From Lachnospiraceae bacterium (GTDB lineage: Bacteria; Bacillota; Clostridia; Lachnospirales; Lachnospiraceae): a stretch of 64,000 nt of DNA. How positions within the stretch are numbered: position 1 is the stretch's first letter; each line of letters starts with the position of its first letter. The notes under the pieces were generated by a model. It had not been told where the DNA came from. It worked only from the letters and a program-made list of their open reading frames with translations, and did no database searches. Location of the stretch: assembly GCA_017430085.1 (NCBI GenBank), contig JAFRNR010000039.1, forward strand, positions 1 through 64,000. Direction: 5' to 3'. Shown here piece after piece: positions 17,883 through 26,282 of this stretch. A program made the position numbers and the translations under genes.

Positions 17883-18854
17883 TTACTGCACGCCCAGTTC
17901 CGCACATTTCTTCATGTTCCAGTCAAGCCACGCCGCGTAAGTTTCGGTGAAAGATTTCCCCCACACTGCCTCAAAACCATCCGGATCCGTACTCAGGTTT
18001 TTCATGAACGTATCTTTCGAGTACGTGTCGATCAGGTACGCCGTGATACAGGCCGCTTCGTAATGGGAGACGTGCCGGACGGACGGGTTTTTCTGGATCT
18101 CCTCCGTGCGCACTTCCATGATGTCCGAGACGGAGAAGTACCGGCTGCCCAGCAGGCCGCCCTGCGCCTCAAAGCCGGCTTTGCCGAAATAGTATTTCTG
18201 CAGGTCGGCGCAGTTTTCCGCTTCGTCCCAGGCGCCGTGCTCCTTGGCGAAGGCGATCATTTCCTCGGGGAGGGAATCCGCCGTGTTGATGCTCCGGTTC
18301 ATACGGTTTTTGCAGACGATTTTCGAAACGTATTCCGCGATGCCCTCCGCATAGAGCCCACTCGTCGCGGGCGTCTGCAGGCAATGGATCGTAAGATAGT
18401 GGACGTACTCGTGCAGCAGCGTGCCGTTCGCCATGTCCCACCCGGTAAACAGTTTGATGAAATTGCCCGTCCTGCTATAATACGCGCCGGCACTCTCCGA
18501 AGCGGCGGCATTCCCGCAGAAATCCGTGTAAATATCGATCACGGGGACTTCCTCCGGAATGTATCCCTTGAGCGCTTCTCTCGCGTCGGCGAAATCCGCC
18601 TCCTGCTTCTCCAGGATCGCGTACAGGCCGTCATAATAGGCCTGCTCGCCCAGCAGCGCGATGTCGTCCGCGGAAAGATACCAGGTCGCGGACAGGGTGT
18701 GCACCACGTAGGGATATTTGTCCTTGTCACCGCCTTTGTTCTCTTCTTTCACGGGCTTGGCGGGTTCTGAAGGAGAAGCGGGGGAGCCGCCGCAGGCAGA
18801 AAGCAGCAGGACGGTAACCAGCAGGATCGCAGTGAACCATTTTTTGCGTTTCAT
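17883..18854 (-). CDS. Lipoprotein with HExxH metallopeptidase motif
   Basis: A 323-residue secreted lipoprotein. The signal peptide (MKRKKWFTAILLVTVLLLSAC) ends in the lipobox LSAC and is followed by a disordered Pro/Lys/Glu stretch. Around residue 155 is HEYVHYLTIH, an HExxH zinc motif, with EGIAEYVS some 20 residues later supplying a plausible third ligand, the gluzincin arrangement. A peptidase role outside the membrane is inferred; no close family is recognised. ATG 18854 is chosen for the GGAGG eight bases upstream. No strong promoter is seen in the 69 bases to the flavoprotein gene. Confidence 0.75.
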   Translation of the reverse strand: MKRKKWFTAILLVTVLLLSACGGSPASPSEPAKPVKEENKGGDKDKYPYVVHTLSATWYLSADDIALLGEQAYYDGLYAILEKQEADFADAREALKGYIPEEVPVIDIYTDFCGNAAASESAGAYYSRTGNFIKLFTGWDMANGTLLHEYVHYLTIHCLQTPATSGLYAEGIAEYVSKIVCKNRMNRSINTADSLPEEMIAFAKEHGAWDEAENCADLQKYYFGKAGFEAQGGLLGSRYFSVSDIMEVRTEEIQKNPSVRHVSHYEAACITAYLIDTYSKDTFMKNLSTDPDGFEAVWGKSFTETYAAWLDWNMKKCAELGVQ

Positions 18855-18923
18855 GGGAAAATCCTCCAATAGTTCGTAAAGTGCTATATTGCAGAGCTGT
18901 TTTTAAACTTCAAACGAAGTTTA

Positions 18924-20528
18924 TCAAATAATGGCAGCGATGACCGCTTCCGCGGTCTTCATGCCGTCCACGGCGGCGGAAGTAATGCCGCCCGCGTAGC
19001 CGGCGCCTTCGCCGCAGGGGTAGAGGCCCCGGATATTACTTTCGCCGGCGGTGTCGCGGAGGATGCGGACCGGGGAGGACGTGCGGCTCTCGACGCCGCA
19101 GAGTAGGGCGTCGGGGCGATCAAAGCCGGGCAGACGGCGCGCGAACTGCGGCATGGCGTCAGTCAGCGCGCGGGTCAGGAAGTCCGGAAGGACGTCACGG
19201 AGGTCCGCAAAATCCCAGCCGCCTTTGCAGGCGGGGCGGACTTCGCCCAATGCGGAGGAGTCGCGGCCGGCCTCAAAATCGCCCCAGAGCTGCAGCGGGA
19301 TCTTCCCGCCGCCGGCACGCCAGGCCGCGGTCTCCAGTTTTTCCTGGAGTTCCATGCCGCCGAACAGGCCGGCGTCCGCAGTATCCGACGGGCGGATCTG
19401 CACCGCCAGCGCGGCGTTGGCGTTTTCGCCGTCCCGCGCCGCGTCGCTCATGCCGTTGACGCACAGGCGGCCGGCCTCGGAGGAAGCGTTGACCACGTAG
19501 CCGCCGGGGCACATACAGAAAGAATAGACGCCGCGGCCGTCCGCGGCGATTGCGGTCAGTTTATAGTCCGCAGCGGGCAGGAGATCCGGCGCGCCCTCCC
19601 CGTACTGGAGGGTGTCGATCTGCGCCTGCGGATGCTGGATGCGGACGCCCATGGCAAAAGGTTTCGACTCCATCGCGGCGCCTTTTTCCCGCAGCAGGCG
19701 GAACAGGGCGCGGGCGCTGTGGCCGGGCGCGAGGATCAGGGCGTCCGTCCCGGTCTCCCGCCATTCCTGAGTTTCCGTATTCTCCGTCACGATCCCGCAG
19801 ACGCGGCCGTCCCCGATCACCAGGTCCGTCAGGCGCGTATGGAACAGGATCTGGCCGCCGGAGGCCAGGATCTCCTCCCGCAGGCCTTTCACCACGCGGC
19901 GCAGCACGTCCGTGCCGATGTGGGGCTTGGCTTCATAGCGGATGCTTTCCGGCGCGCCGGCGCGGATGAACGCGTCCAGCATCCAGGCGATGCGGCCGTC
20001 CGCGTCGCGGATCCCGCTGGAGAGTTTCCCATCCGAGAACGTCCCGGCGCCGCCCTCGCCGAACTGCACGTTCGACCAGGGTTTTAAGGGGCCGCCTTCC
20101 CAGAAGCGCTCCACATCCTGCTGCCGCTCTTCCACCGGCGCCCCCTGCTCGATCAGCAGCGGCGCCAGCCCGGCCTTCGCCAGGATCAGGGCGGCGAAAA
20201 GCCCCGCCGGGCCGGCGCCGACAACGGTCACGCGCGGCGCGGCCTCCCCTTCAAACCGGGGCGGCTGATACCGCTTTTCCTGCACGGGCGCGGCTTTCAG
20301 CGCGCGGTTCCGTTCGCAGAACGCCTTCTCCTGCTCCGGGCTGCCCCAGACGGCGTCCACGGTGTATACGGAGAAGATCTGCGGCTTTTTCCGGGCATCC
20401 AGACCGTGCCGGACGATCTGATACGCCGGCAGACTGCCTCTGAACAGTTTTTTCAGCCTGGCCTCCAGCGCGGCCCGCTCCGCTTCGGGCGGCCCCACCG
20501 GGACTTTGATCTCCGATATTCTCAGCAT
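18924..20528 (-). CDS. FAD-dependent dehydrogenase (COG2509 family)
   Basis: A 534-residue flavoprotein. The N-terminal 85 residues are the family-specific domain (SLPAYQIVRHGLDARKKPQI), then the FAD/NAD fold VVGAGPAGLFAALILAKAG with the acidic IEQGAPVEER, and a C-terminal FAD segment GLYPCGEGAGYAGGITSAA. The family is widespread and uncharacterised. ATG 20528 is favoured over 20582 because GGAG lies six bases before it. rlmH ends 80 bases upstream on the same strand. Confidence 0.85.
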   Translation of the reverse strand: MLRISEIKVPVGPPEAERAALEARLKKLFRGSLPAYQIVRHGLDARKKPQIFSVYTVDAVWGSPEQEKAFCERNRALKAAPVQEKRYQPPRFEGEAAPRVTVVGAGPAGLFAALILAKAGLAPLLIEQGAPVEERQQDVERFWEGGPLKPWSNVQFGEGGAGTFSDGKLSSGIRDADGRIAWMLDAFIRAGAPESIRYEAKPHIGTDVLRRVVKGLREEILASGGQILFHTRLTDLVIGDGRVCGIVTENTETQEWRETGTDALILAPGHSARALFRLLREKGAAMESKPFAMGVRIQHPQAQIDTLQYGEGAPDLLPAADYKLTAIAADGRGVYSFCMCPGGYVVNASSEAGRLCVNGMSDAARDGENANAALAVQIRPSDTADAGLFGGMELQEKLETAAWRAGGGKIPLQLWGDFEAGRDSSALGEVRPACKGGWDFADLRDVLPDFLTRALTDAMPQFARRLPGFDRPDALLCGVESRTSSPVRILRDTAGESNIRGLYPCGEGAGYAGGITSAAVDGMKTAEAVIAAII

Positions 20529-20608
20529 TCTGACTCCATACGATAAATCGATCGGCATGCGGCCGCATCCTTCACGGAACAAAAACGGCCGCCTCCGCTC
20601 CTGCGGCC

Positions 20609-21088
20609 TTACTTATGATACGGTTCCCCCCGGATGATCCGGAAGCTCCGGTAGATCTGCTCGAGCAGGATCACCCGCATCAGCTGGTGAGGGAACGTCA
20701 GCCGGGAAAAGCTCCAGGCCTCGTCCGCCCGGGCCATCACCTCGCGGGAAAGGCCCAGCGAGCCGCCGATCACGAAGCACAGGTGGCTTTTCCCCGCCAG
20801 CCCCAGATCCGCGATGCGGCGTGCCATGGCCGGCGAGTCCTGCTGTTTCCCTTCGATCGCCAGCGCGATCACGTACGCGTCGCGCGGCATCCGGGCCAGC
20901 AGCCGCTCGCCTTCCCGCTGCCGGATCTGCTCCTCTTCCTTTTCCGAGGCGCGGTCCGGGGTGGGCTCGTCGTCCGCTTCCGCCAGTTCCAGTTTCACAT
21001 AACGGCTCAGACGCCGGGCATATTCGTCCAGCGCCTGCGTCCAGTATTTTTCTTTGATTTTTCCGACGGAAAGGATCGTGATCTTCAT
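20609..21088 (-). CDS. rlmH: 23S rRNA (pseudouridine1915-N3)-methyltransferase
   Basis: RlmH (SPOUT class) methylates pseudouridine 1915 in helix 69 of 23S rRNA. The 159-residue length is exactly that of the family; MKITILSVGKIKEKYW at the start, FVIGGSLGLS for SAM binding and SFSRLTFPHQLMRVILLEQIYR at the end (read in two parts: SFSRLTFPHQLMR, VILLEQIYR) identify it. ATG 21088 lacks a strong ribosome site, so translation may couple to the dehydrogenase gene ending 28 bases upstream. Confidence 0.96.
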   Translation of the reverse strand: MKITILSVGKIKEKYWTQALDEYARRLSRYVKLELAEADDEPTPDRASEKEEEQIRQREGERLLARMPRDAYVIALAIEGKQQDSPAMARRIADLGLAGKSHLCFVIGGSLGLSREVMARADEAWSFSRLTFPHQLMRVILLEQIYRSFRIIRGEPYHK

Positions 21089-21116
21089 AGCGTCAGTTCT
21101 GAAAACGGCCCGTCCT

Positions 21117-22058
21117 TTACACCAAACGGCCTTCGACCGGCTTGCCGGCCAGGAAGTCCAGCACGTTCTGCGCCGCGATGCGGGAGGTGGCGACGGCTGC
21201 TTCCTTCGTAGTCGGCGCGTAATGCGGCGTGAGCAGCACGTTGGGCATGTGGAACAGCGGATTTTCCGGCGGGCAGGGCTCGACGGCCGTGACATCCAGG
21301 CCGGCGCCGCCGATGTGGCCGTTCTGCAGAGCCGCAATCAGCGCTTCCTCGTCGATCAGCGGGCCGCGGCCGCAGTTGATGAAGATCGCACCCGGCTTCA
21401 TCAGCGCGAATTCCCGCGCGCCAACGCTGCCGGCCGTCTCCTTATTGAGAAGCGGATGGAGCGTCACGAAATCGGATTCCGCAAAGACGCGGTCGCGGTC
21501 GCTCACCAGTTCCGTGCCTTCGGGGACTTCGGTAATATACGGGTCATAGGCCAGTACTTTCATATCGAAGCCGCCGTGCGCCATTTTGGCGATGCGGCTG
21601 CCGATGCGGCCGCAGCCGATGATGCCGAGTGTCTTCCCTGTGAGCTCGATGCCCGGCGCGCAGTTCTTCGCCGCGAAGCCGATCTCGCGGTACTTGCCGC
21701 AGACGGTCGGCAGATTCTTCGCCAGGGCGATCAGCATGGCAAACGCGTGCTCCGCCACCGACGTGCTGTTGGCGCCGGGGGCGATCGTCACCGCGATGCC
21801 GCATTCCTTCGCCGCGTCCATGTCGATATTGTCCACGCCGACACCGTGCTTGGAGACCAGTTTCAGCTTCGGGCAGCCCTCCAGCAGCCGGCGGGTCACT
21901 TCCGCGATGCGCACCAGCAGGATATCCGCATCACCGACCTGTTCCGGCGTGATCTCCACGCCGCCGCCCAGGCCGAGTTCGGTCACTTTATGTCCGGCGG
22001 CCGTCAGCAGCGCGACGCCGGCCGGATCGATCTGTTCCGTAATAACGATCTTTGCCAT
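21117..22058 (-). CDS. D-2-hydroxyacid dehydrogenase (phosphoglycerate dehydrogenase-like)
   Basis: A 313-residue NAD-dependent dehydrogenase. It has the hinge VSKHGVGVDNID, the dinucleotide motif GIIGCGRIGSRIAKMA, the catalytic Arg in INCGRGPLID, Glu in DVTAVEPCPP and His in LTPHYAPTT. There is no ACT domain, so it is not full-length SerA. It starts four bases after the malate/lactate dehydrogenase gene with AGGAGG upstream; the pair probably interconverts a hydroxyacid and its oxoacid under control of the divergent LysR regulator. The substrate is unknown. Confidence 0.88.
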   Translation of the reverse strand: MAKIVITEQIDPAGVALLTAAGHKVTELGLGGGVEITPEQVGDADILLVRIAEVTRRLLEGCPKLKLVSKHGVGVDNIDMDAAKECGIAVTIAPGANSTSVAEHAFAMLIALAKNLPTVCGKYREIGFAAKNCAPGIELTGKTLGIIGCGRIGSRIAKMAHGGFDMKVLAYDPYITEVPEGTELVSDRDRVFAESDFVTLHPLLNKETAGSVGAREFALMKPGAIFINCGRGPLIDEEALIAALQNGHIGGAGLDVTAVEPCPPENPLFHMPNVLLTPHYAPTTKEAAVATSRIAAQNVLDFLAGKPVEGRLV

Positions 22059-22061
22059 TTT

Positions 22062-23102
22062 TTATGCCTCCTTCAGTTCCAGCCCGTAAGGCGCGCCCAG
22101 GGAAACCAGTTCCGCGTACACTTCATCTGGAATGTCGATCCCGGCTTCCGCCCGTTCCGCGGCAAAGCGCAGTTCCCGCTCGCCGGGCATCAGGATCTCG
22201 CTGAAGCCGTCCGCTTTCTTTAAGGCTTTGACTTCGGCCGACGTGGCAGAAACGCCGCCGCGGAATACGTCCAGGTCGATGAAATGCGAGACGTCGATCG
22301 CGCCCAGGAAATGGCCGACGCCCTGCGGCGCATCGAATTCATACAGGTCGTGCAGATGGGTGGCCGTGCCTGCGCCGGACAGCACGCCGGCCAGCAGCTC
22401 CACGATCATCGCGATGCCGCTGCCCTTGGGGCCGCCGATCGGGACCAGGGAGCCCTTGCGGCCTTCCGCGGGATCCGTCGTGGGCTTGCCGTCCTTATCC
22501 AGCGCCCAGCCTTCGGGGATCGACTGGCCGAGTTTCTGCGCCAGGATCAGCTTGCCCAGCGCCACTACGGACGGCGCCATGTCCAGGACCACGGGCATAC
22601 CGTCGGACGGGACCGCCACGCAGACCGGGTCCGTGCCCATGAACGGCTCGGAGCTGCCGAACGGCGCGATCTTCGCGGTCAGGTTGGTGCAGCAGAAGCC
22701 GATCATCCCGGCCGCCGCCGCTTTTTTGGTGTAGAACGCCGCCGCGCCGAAGTGGTTGGAGTTCTTCACGGTCGCGAAGCAGGCGCCGGTCTCCCGCGCT
22801 TTCTCGATGCAGCGCTCCATCGCATAGCTCGCGCTCATGGCGCCGAGGGTATTGCCCCCGTCGATGGCCAGCGCCGAAGGGCTCTCGCGCAGTACTTTGA
22901 TCTCGTTGCCTTTGGCGACCAGGCCCTTCTCCACGCGTTCCATATAGATCGAAAGGCGGCTCACGCCGTGCGTGCTGACCCCGGTCAGATCCGCGTCGAC
23001 CAGCATATCGGCGACGGCCTTTGCGCATTCCGGATCGATCCCTTTTGCTTCCATGACCTGACGGCAGTACTCATTGAGCCGGCCGGCGGAAAAATGTTTC
23101 AT
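22062..23102 (-). CDS. Malate/L-lactate dehydrogenase family (Ldh2-like) oxidoreductase
   Basis: A 346-residue NAD(P)-dependent oxidoreductase of the Ldh_2 family (YbiC, ComC, DpkA, AllD relatives). Recognisable are STHGVSRLSIYMERVEKG (catalytic His) and NSNHFGAAAFYTKKAA, plus PKGSGIAMIVELLAGVLSG. Members reduce 2-oxoacids or cyclic imines; the substrate here cannot be told. ATG 23102 has AAGGAGG at seven bases. It is the first gene of a two-gene unit driven by the near-perfect promoter at 23134-23162. Confidence 0.88.
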   Translation of the reverse strand: MKHFSAGRLNEYCRQVMEAKGIDPECAKAVADMLVDADLTGVSTHGVSRLSIYMERVEKGLVAKGNEIKVLRESPSALAIDGGNTLGAMSASYAMERCIEKARETGACFATVKNSNHFGAAAFYTKKAAAAGMIGFCCTNLTAKIAPFGSSEPFMGTDPVCVAVPSDGMPVVLDMAPSVVALGKLILAQKLGQSIPEGWALDKDGKPTTDPAEGRKGSLVPIGGPKGSGIAMIVELLAGVLSGAGTATHLHDLYEFDAPQGVGHFLGAIDVSHFIDLDVFRGGVSATSAEVKALKKADGFSEILMPGERELRFAAERAEAGIDIPDEVYAELVSLGAPYGLELKEA

Positions 23103-23133
23103 CGTAAGCCTCCTTGTATTTGTTCTTGCCCTC

Positions 23134-23162
23134 ATTATAGAGGAAGCGAACGGCCGTGTCAA
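23134..23162 (-). promoter_or_regulatory. Consensus promoter for the dehydrogenase operon
   Basis: TTGACA (23162-23157), 17 bases, TATAAT (23139-23134): a full sigma-A consensus. A strong promoter of this kind next to a regulator gene implies repression or tight control. Confidence 0.85.
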
Positions 23163-23163
23163 A

Positions 23164-23176
23164 GACCGAAACGGTC
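23164..23176. promoter_or_regulatory. Candidate operator upstream of the dehydrogenase promoter
   Basis: Inverted repeat GACCG-AAA-CGGTC placed one base upstream of the -35 element. Its half GACCGTTT (lower strand) recurs at 23258-23265 inside the LysR gene's promoter spacer, and a second inverted repeat TGAAA-N7-TTTCA lies at 23232-23248. These are reasonable binding sites for the LysR protein. Confidence 0.5.
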
Positions 23177-23248
23177 AATATATTATTCCTTTTCAGTTAT
23201 AATATTTACAAAACAGGCGGATTTTCATGCCTGAAACGATATTTTTCA

Positions 23249-23277
23249 TTGACACAGGACCGTTTCCTTCCTATATT
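23249..23277 (+). promoter_or_regulatory. Promoter for LysR-type regulator
   Basis: TTGACA (23249-23254), 17 bases, TATATT (23272-23277), 24 bases before the GTG start. The spacer contains the half-site GACCGTTT, suggesting autoregulation. Confidence 0.8.
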
Positions 23278-23301
23278 GATGACAGAGAGAGGTGACTGCC
23301 C

Positions 23302-24249
23302 GTGATCCCCGTGAATAAAAATCCCGAATACTTCCTGGCCGTGGCCGAGACCCGGAGCATATCCAAAGCCGCGGCAAAGCTTTTCGTATCCCAGCCTTAC
23401 CTCAGCCGCCACGTCATCCGGCTGGAAAAAGATCTGGGAGTCCGGCTGCTGAACCGGGAGAAAGTGCCCCTCAGCCTCACGCCGGCCGGCGAGATCTACG
23501 CGCGTTACCTGGAAAGCAGCCGCCAGATGCTCCGGAAGCTGGAGCAGGACCTGGAAGCGGTCTCCGGTCAGAGCCGGCGCACCCTGCGGCTCGGCTTCAG
23601 CAACTGGCGCGCCGGCACGCTGCTCCCCGAGGTCATCCCCGGCTTTTTATCGGCTTATCCGGACGTGTCCCTGGAGCTGACCGAAGTCCCGAACAATCAG
23701 CTTTACCGCCTGATCGCGGAGGATAAGATCGACTTTGCCATCATGAACGTTTCCGCGGACCTGCCGGACTACGTCACGGCCGAGACCATGATGTATGAAA
23801 AGATCCTCCTGGCCGGCAACCGCCGCGACCCGGCAGCCGCCGCGCTGCTGGAACAGAAAAACGCGGGCCTCTCTCCGGATCTGCATCTCCTGGAAGAAGC
23901 CCGCGTGATCATGCTGCCGCCCGATACGGCGCTCGCCTCGCGGGCAGGCAACTATCTGGATAAACAGCACATCATCCTGCGGAACGTGATCCGCACCTCC
24001 AACGCGTCGACTGCCCTCAGCCTGACCGCCCAGAACCTCGGTTTCTGTTTCCTGAACGAGACCGGCGTCCACGCCGCCCCGAACGCCGCCGGCCTGCTCT
24101 TTTTCGATCCCGGTTCCGACGACCTGATCTACCCGCTCTGCGTCGTCTACAAGAAGAAAAGCTTCCTGACGCCGATGGTGCGCGCGGGGATCGACATGAT
24201 GACGGACTTTTACCGGACGCGGTACCAGAAATCTTTCACGATCTCCTGA
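23302..24249 (+). CDS. LysR-family transcriptional regulator
   Basis: A 315-residue LysR-type regulator. The N-terminal winged helix-turn-helix is clear (FLAVAETRSISKAAAKLFVSQPYLSRHVIRLEKDLGVRLL given by its core SISKAAAKLFVSQPYLSRH), followed by an effector-binding domain from about residue 90. The start is GTG at 23302 after GAGAGGTGA. It is divergent from the two dehydrogenase genes, the usual arrangement for control of a neighbouring pathway by that pathway's metabolite. It converges on the XRE-AbrB gene with a nine-base gap. Confidence 0.93.
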   Translation: MIPVNKNPEYFLAVAETRSISKAAAKLFVSQPYLSRHVIRLEKDLGVRLLNREKVPLSLTPAGEIYARYLESSRQMLRKLEQDLEAVSGQSRRTLRLGFSNWRAGTLLPEVIPGFLSAYPDVSLELTEVPNNQLYRLIAEDKIDFAIMNVSADLPDYVTAETMMYEKILLAGNRRDPAAAALLEQKNAGLSPDLHLLEEARVIMLPPDTALASRAGNYLDKQHIILRNVIRTSNASTALSLTAQNLGFCFLNETGVHAAPNAAGLLFFDPGSDDLIYPLCVVYKKKSFLTPMVRAGIDMMTDFYRTRYQKSFTIS

Positions 24250-24258
24250 ATCCTGCAG

Positions 24259-24693
24259 TCACGGCTCCCGCACCGCCAGCAGGTCCAGCGCCGCCCGGAT
24301 CTTCCCCTCGAACGTCTCCGCCGGCACCAGCGCGATGCCCTCCTCGTCCCCCAGGACGATCAGGCGCTGCCCGCCCGTCAGGCCGAATTTGTCCCGCGCC
24401 CCTTTCGGGATCACGATCTGCCCGCGGTCGTTTATCGTGACGGAGCCCCAGATATTCTTCCCTTCCGGCGCCGGCGGGAGCTGCCCGATCCCCTCTGCCG
24501 TCTCGGTCCGGAGCAGCCCGTCCACCGTCGTCCCGTACACGCGCGCCAGCGCCGCGCACTTTTCTACGTCCGGGATCGTGCTTCCCTTCTCCCACTTGGC
24601 GTACGCCTGCCGCGAGATCCCGATCCGGTCCGCGATCTCCTCCTGCGAAAAACCGTGCAGGTTCCGCAGCATCACCAGATTTTCCTTCAGCAT
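24259..24693 (-). CDS. XRE-AbrB fusion transcriptional regulator
   Basis: A 144-residue DNA-binding protein with two domains: a Cro/cI helix-turn-helix (residues 4-60, FSQEEIADRIGISRQAYAKWEKG) and a SpoVT/AbrB swapped-hairpin domain (about 83-130, VTINDRGQIVIPKGARDKFG). The spelled segments are FSQEEIADRIGISRQAYAKW and VTINDRGQIVIPKGARDKF. It is the third gene of the operon that starts with an ABC ATPase, 12 bases after the permease, with AAGGAGG before ATG 24693. It likely autoregulates this operon; a suitable inverted repeat overlaps the promoter (26116-26142). Confidence 0.88.
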   Translation of the reverse strand: MLKENLVMLRNLHGFSQEEIADRIGISRQAYAKWEKGSTIPDVEKCAALARVYGTTVDGLLRTETAEGIGQLPPAPEGKNIWGSVTINDRGQIVIPKGARDKFGLTGGQRLIVLGDEEGIALVPAETFEGKIRAALDLLAVREP

Positions 24694-24705
24694 GGGAAGC
24701 CTCCT

Positions 24706-25359
24706 TTACAGATCGATCTTTTCAAAATTCTTACAGGCCGTCCGGTAAGATAACCATGTCATCAGGCCAAACAGCACCGCGCCGCCCGCCAGCAGGGCCA
24801 GCTGCAGGCCCAGATGCTCCGTCCCGAACGCGTTCACCGCTTCCAGGCCGGGGATATGGTGCAGCGCCTCGAACACTATGATCATCAGGAACGCCGCGAT
24901 GATATACGTAACGAACGGCTTTCCGAGCTTGTACGCGGTCTTGAAAAAGCCGCCCACGAAGATCAGGTTGAACAGCCCGAAAAGGAACAGCGCCGCCCCG
25001 AGCGCGAACAGGTTGGCGTTCATCATTACATTCGTCCGGTACACCGGCGCGTCCTTCAGCGCGGTCATCCGCAGCGCTGTGACGACCGCCATCAGCAGCA
25101 GCGCGCAGCCTTCGATAAAGCAGACGAACAGGTATTTTCCCTTGACCACACTGCTTTTCGCGACAGGCAGCAGCGCGGAGAACACGATGTCGTTCGCCTC
25201 CCGCGCGGCCTGGAAACTGTGGAACAACCCCAGCGTCACGAAGAACACGCCGCACAGGATCGGGTACCCGGGCACGAAAAACATCAGCCCGAACGCAATG
25301 AACAGAAACGCGAGCGGCGATGCGCTCAGCTTGATCTCTTTCCGCAGGATGTCACTCAT
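24706..25359 (-). CDS. ABC-2 type transporter permease
   Basis: A 217-residue membrane protein with about six hydrophobic segments (near residues 12-45, 75-95, 110-130, 145-165, 180-205), matching ABC-2 permeases that pair with short regulator genes (ABC2_membrane_5 type). ATG 25359 overlaps the end of the ATPase gene by eight bases; an upstream frame from 25503 lies inside that gene and is not used. The transported molecule is unknown. Confidence 0.82.
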   Translation of the reverse strand: MSDILRKEIKLSASPLAFLFIAFGLMFFVPGYPILCGVFFVTLGLFHSFQAAREANDIVFSALLPVAKSSVVKGKYLFVCFIEGCALLLMAVVTALRMTALKDAPVYRTNVMMNANLFALGAALFLFGLFNLIFVGGFFKTAYKLGKPFVTYIIAAFLMIIVFEALHHIPGLEAVNAFGTEHLGLQLALLAGGAVLFGLMTWLSYRTACKNFEKIDL

Positions 25360-26074
25360 TCCGCTCACCCCTTTCCATCCGCAGCATCGTATCCTCCAGG
25401 CTCTCCCCTTCCCGGGAATAGCGCGCGGCAAACTCCTCTTTCGGCAGGGCCGCGACGATCTCCCCTTTGGAGATGTAAACGATGGTGTCCGCGCATTTTT
25501 CAATGTCCGAAATGATATGCGTGGAGAAGAACACCGCCACGCCTTCCTTCTTCAGTTCCGTGAACAGATCCAGCAGTTCGTTCCGCGAAAACGGATCCAG
25601 CCCGCTGGTGGGCTCGTCCAGGATCAGGACCTCCGCGCGGTGCGACAGCGCCAGCAGCAGGTTGACCTTCACTTTCATGCCCTCGGACAGTTCCAGCGGC
25701 GTTTTCTGCTCGTCCAGGCCGAACATTTCCAGGTATTTGCGGTACGCGGCCTCGTCCCAGCTCCCGTAAAAGCGGCGGATGGTGTCCACCAGGTCCCGGA
25801 GTTTTTTCCGGGGATACCAGTTGACGGTCCCGGTGGAATAGCCGAGGCGCTGCTTAATTTCCGTCTCGTTCCCGGCCAGCGGCTTCCCGAAATAATCCAC
25901 CTCGCCGCCGTCGGGATGGATCAGGTTCAGCATGGCTTTGATCGTCGTCGTCTTACCCGCGCCGTTCCGGCCGATGAAACCCGTGATCCGGCCTTCCGCG
26001 ACGTCGAAGGACACGTTTTTCAGTTCGAATGAGGGGTACTTTTTGGTGAGTCCCCGCACGCTTACGATACTCAT
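25352..26074 (-). CDS. ABC transporter ATP-binding protein
   Basis: A 240-residue ATPase. Walker A is GRNGAGKTT, the signature is LSEGMKVK (degenerate from LSGGQ but typical of this subfamily), Walker B is LILDEPTSGLD and the switch His lies in STHIISDIE. The sequence resembles YtrB/EcsA-type ATPases acting with ABC-2 permeases, often in response to envelope stress. CGGAGG precedes ATG 26074. It is the first gene of the operon ATPase-permease-XRE-AbrB. Confidence 0.9.
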   Translation of the reverse strand: MSIVSVRGLTKKYPSFELKNVSFDVAEGRITGFIGRNGAGKTTTIKAMLNLIHPDGGEVDYFGKPLAGNETEIKQRLGYSTGTVNWYPRKKLRDLVDTIRRFYGSWDEAAYRKYLEMFGLDEQKTPLELSEGMKVKVNLLLALSHRAEVLILDEPTSGLDPFSRNELLDLFTELKKEGVAVFFSTHIISDIEKCADTIVYISKGEIVAALPKEEFAARYSREGESLEDTMLRMERGERNE

Positions 26075-26105
26075 AAGGCCTCCGAAAAGTTTGATTTATG
26101 GGATT

Positions 26106-26134
26106 ATTGTAATGCGCAGTTGCGGGAAGGTCAA
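26106..26134 (-). promoter_or_regulatory. Promoter for ABC/XRE-AbrB operon
   Basis: TTGACC (26134-26129), 17 bases, TACAAT (26111-26106), 32 bases before the ATPase start. Confidence 0.75.
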
Positions 26135-26142
26135 CCAACTGC
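26116..26142. promoter_or_regulatory. Candidate operator over the ABC operon promoter
   Basis: Perfect seven-base inverted repeat GCAGTTG-N13-CAACTGC, centred on the -35 element of the promoter at 26106-26134. The placement would let a dimeric regulator block RNA polymerase. Confidence 0.5.
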
Positions 26143-26222
26143 AGATGACAGAATTTGGGGATTTTTGTTATTTTTGGTTGCATGGAGGGGGATATCCAGC
26201 TTTCGAAACGTGTTTCACAGCC

Positions 26223-26251
26223 TTGACTTTTCCAGACTATTCTGACAATAT
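26223..26251 (+). promoter_or_regulatory. Possible promoter for the AT-rich lipoprotein gene
   Basis: TTGACT (26223-26228), 17 bases, CAATAT (26246-26251); a TATAAC lies three bases further on. The match is moderate. Confidence 0.4.
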
Positions 26252-26282
26252 AACATTATTAACAGACTGATGGAGGGTTAAA

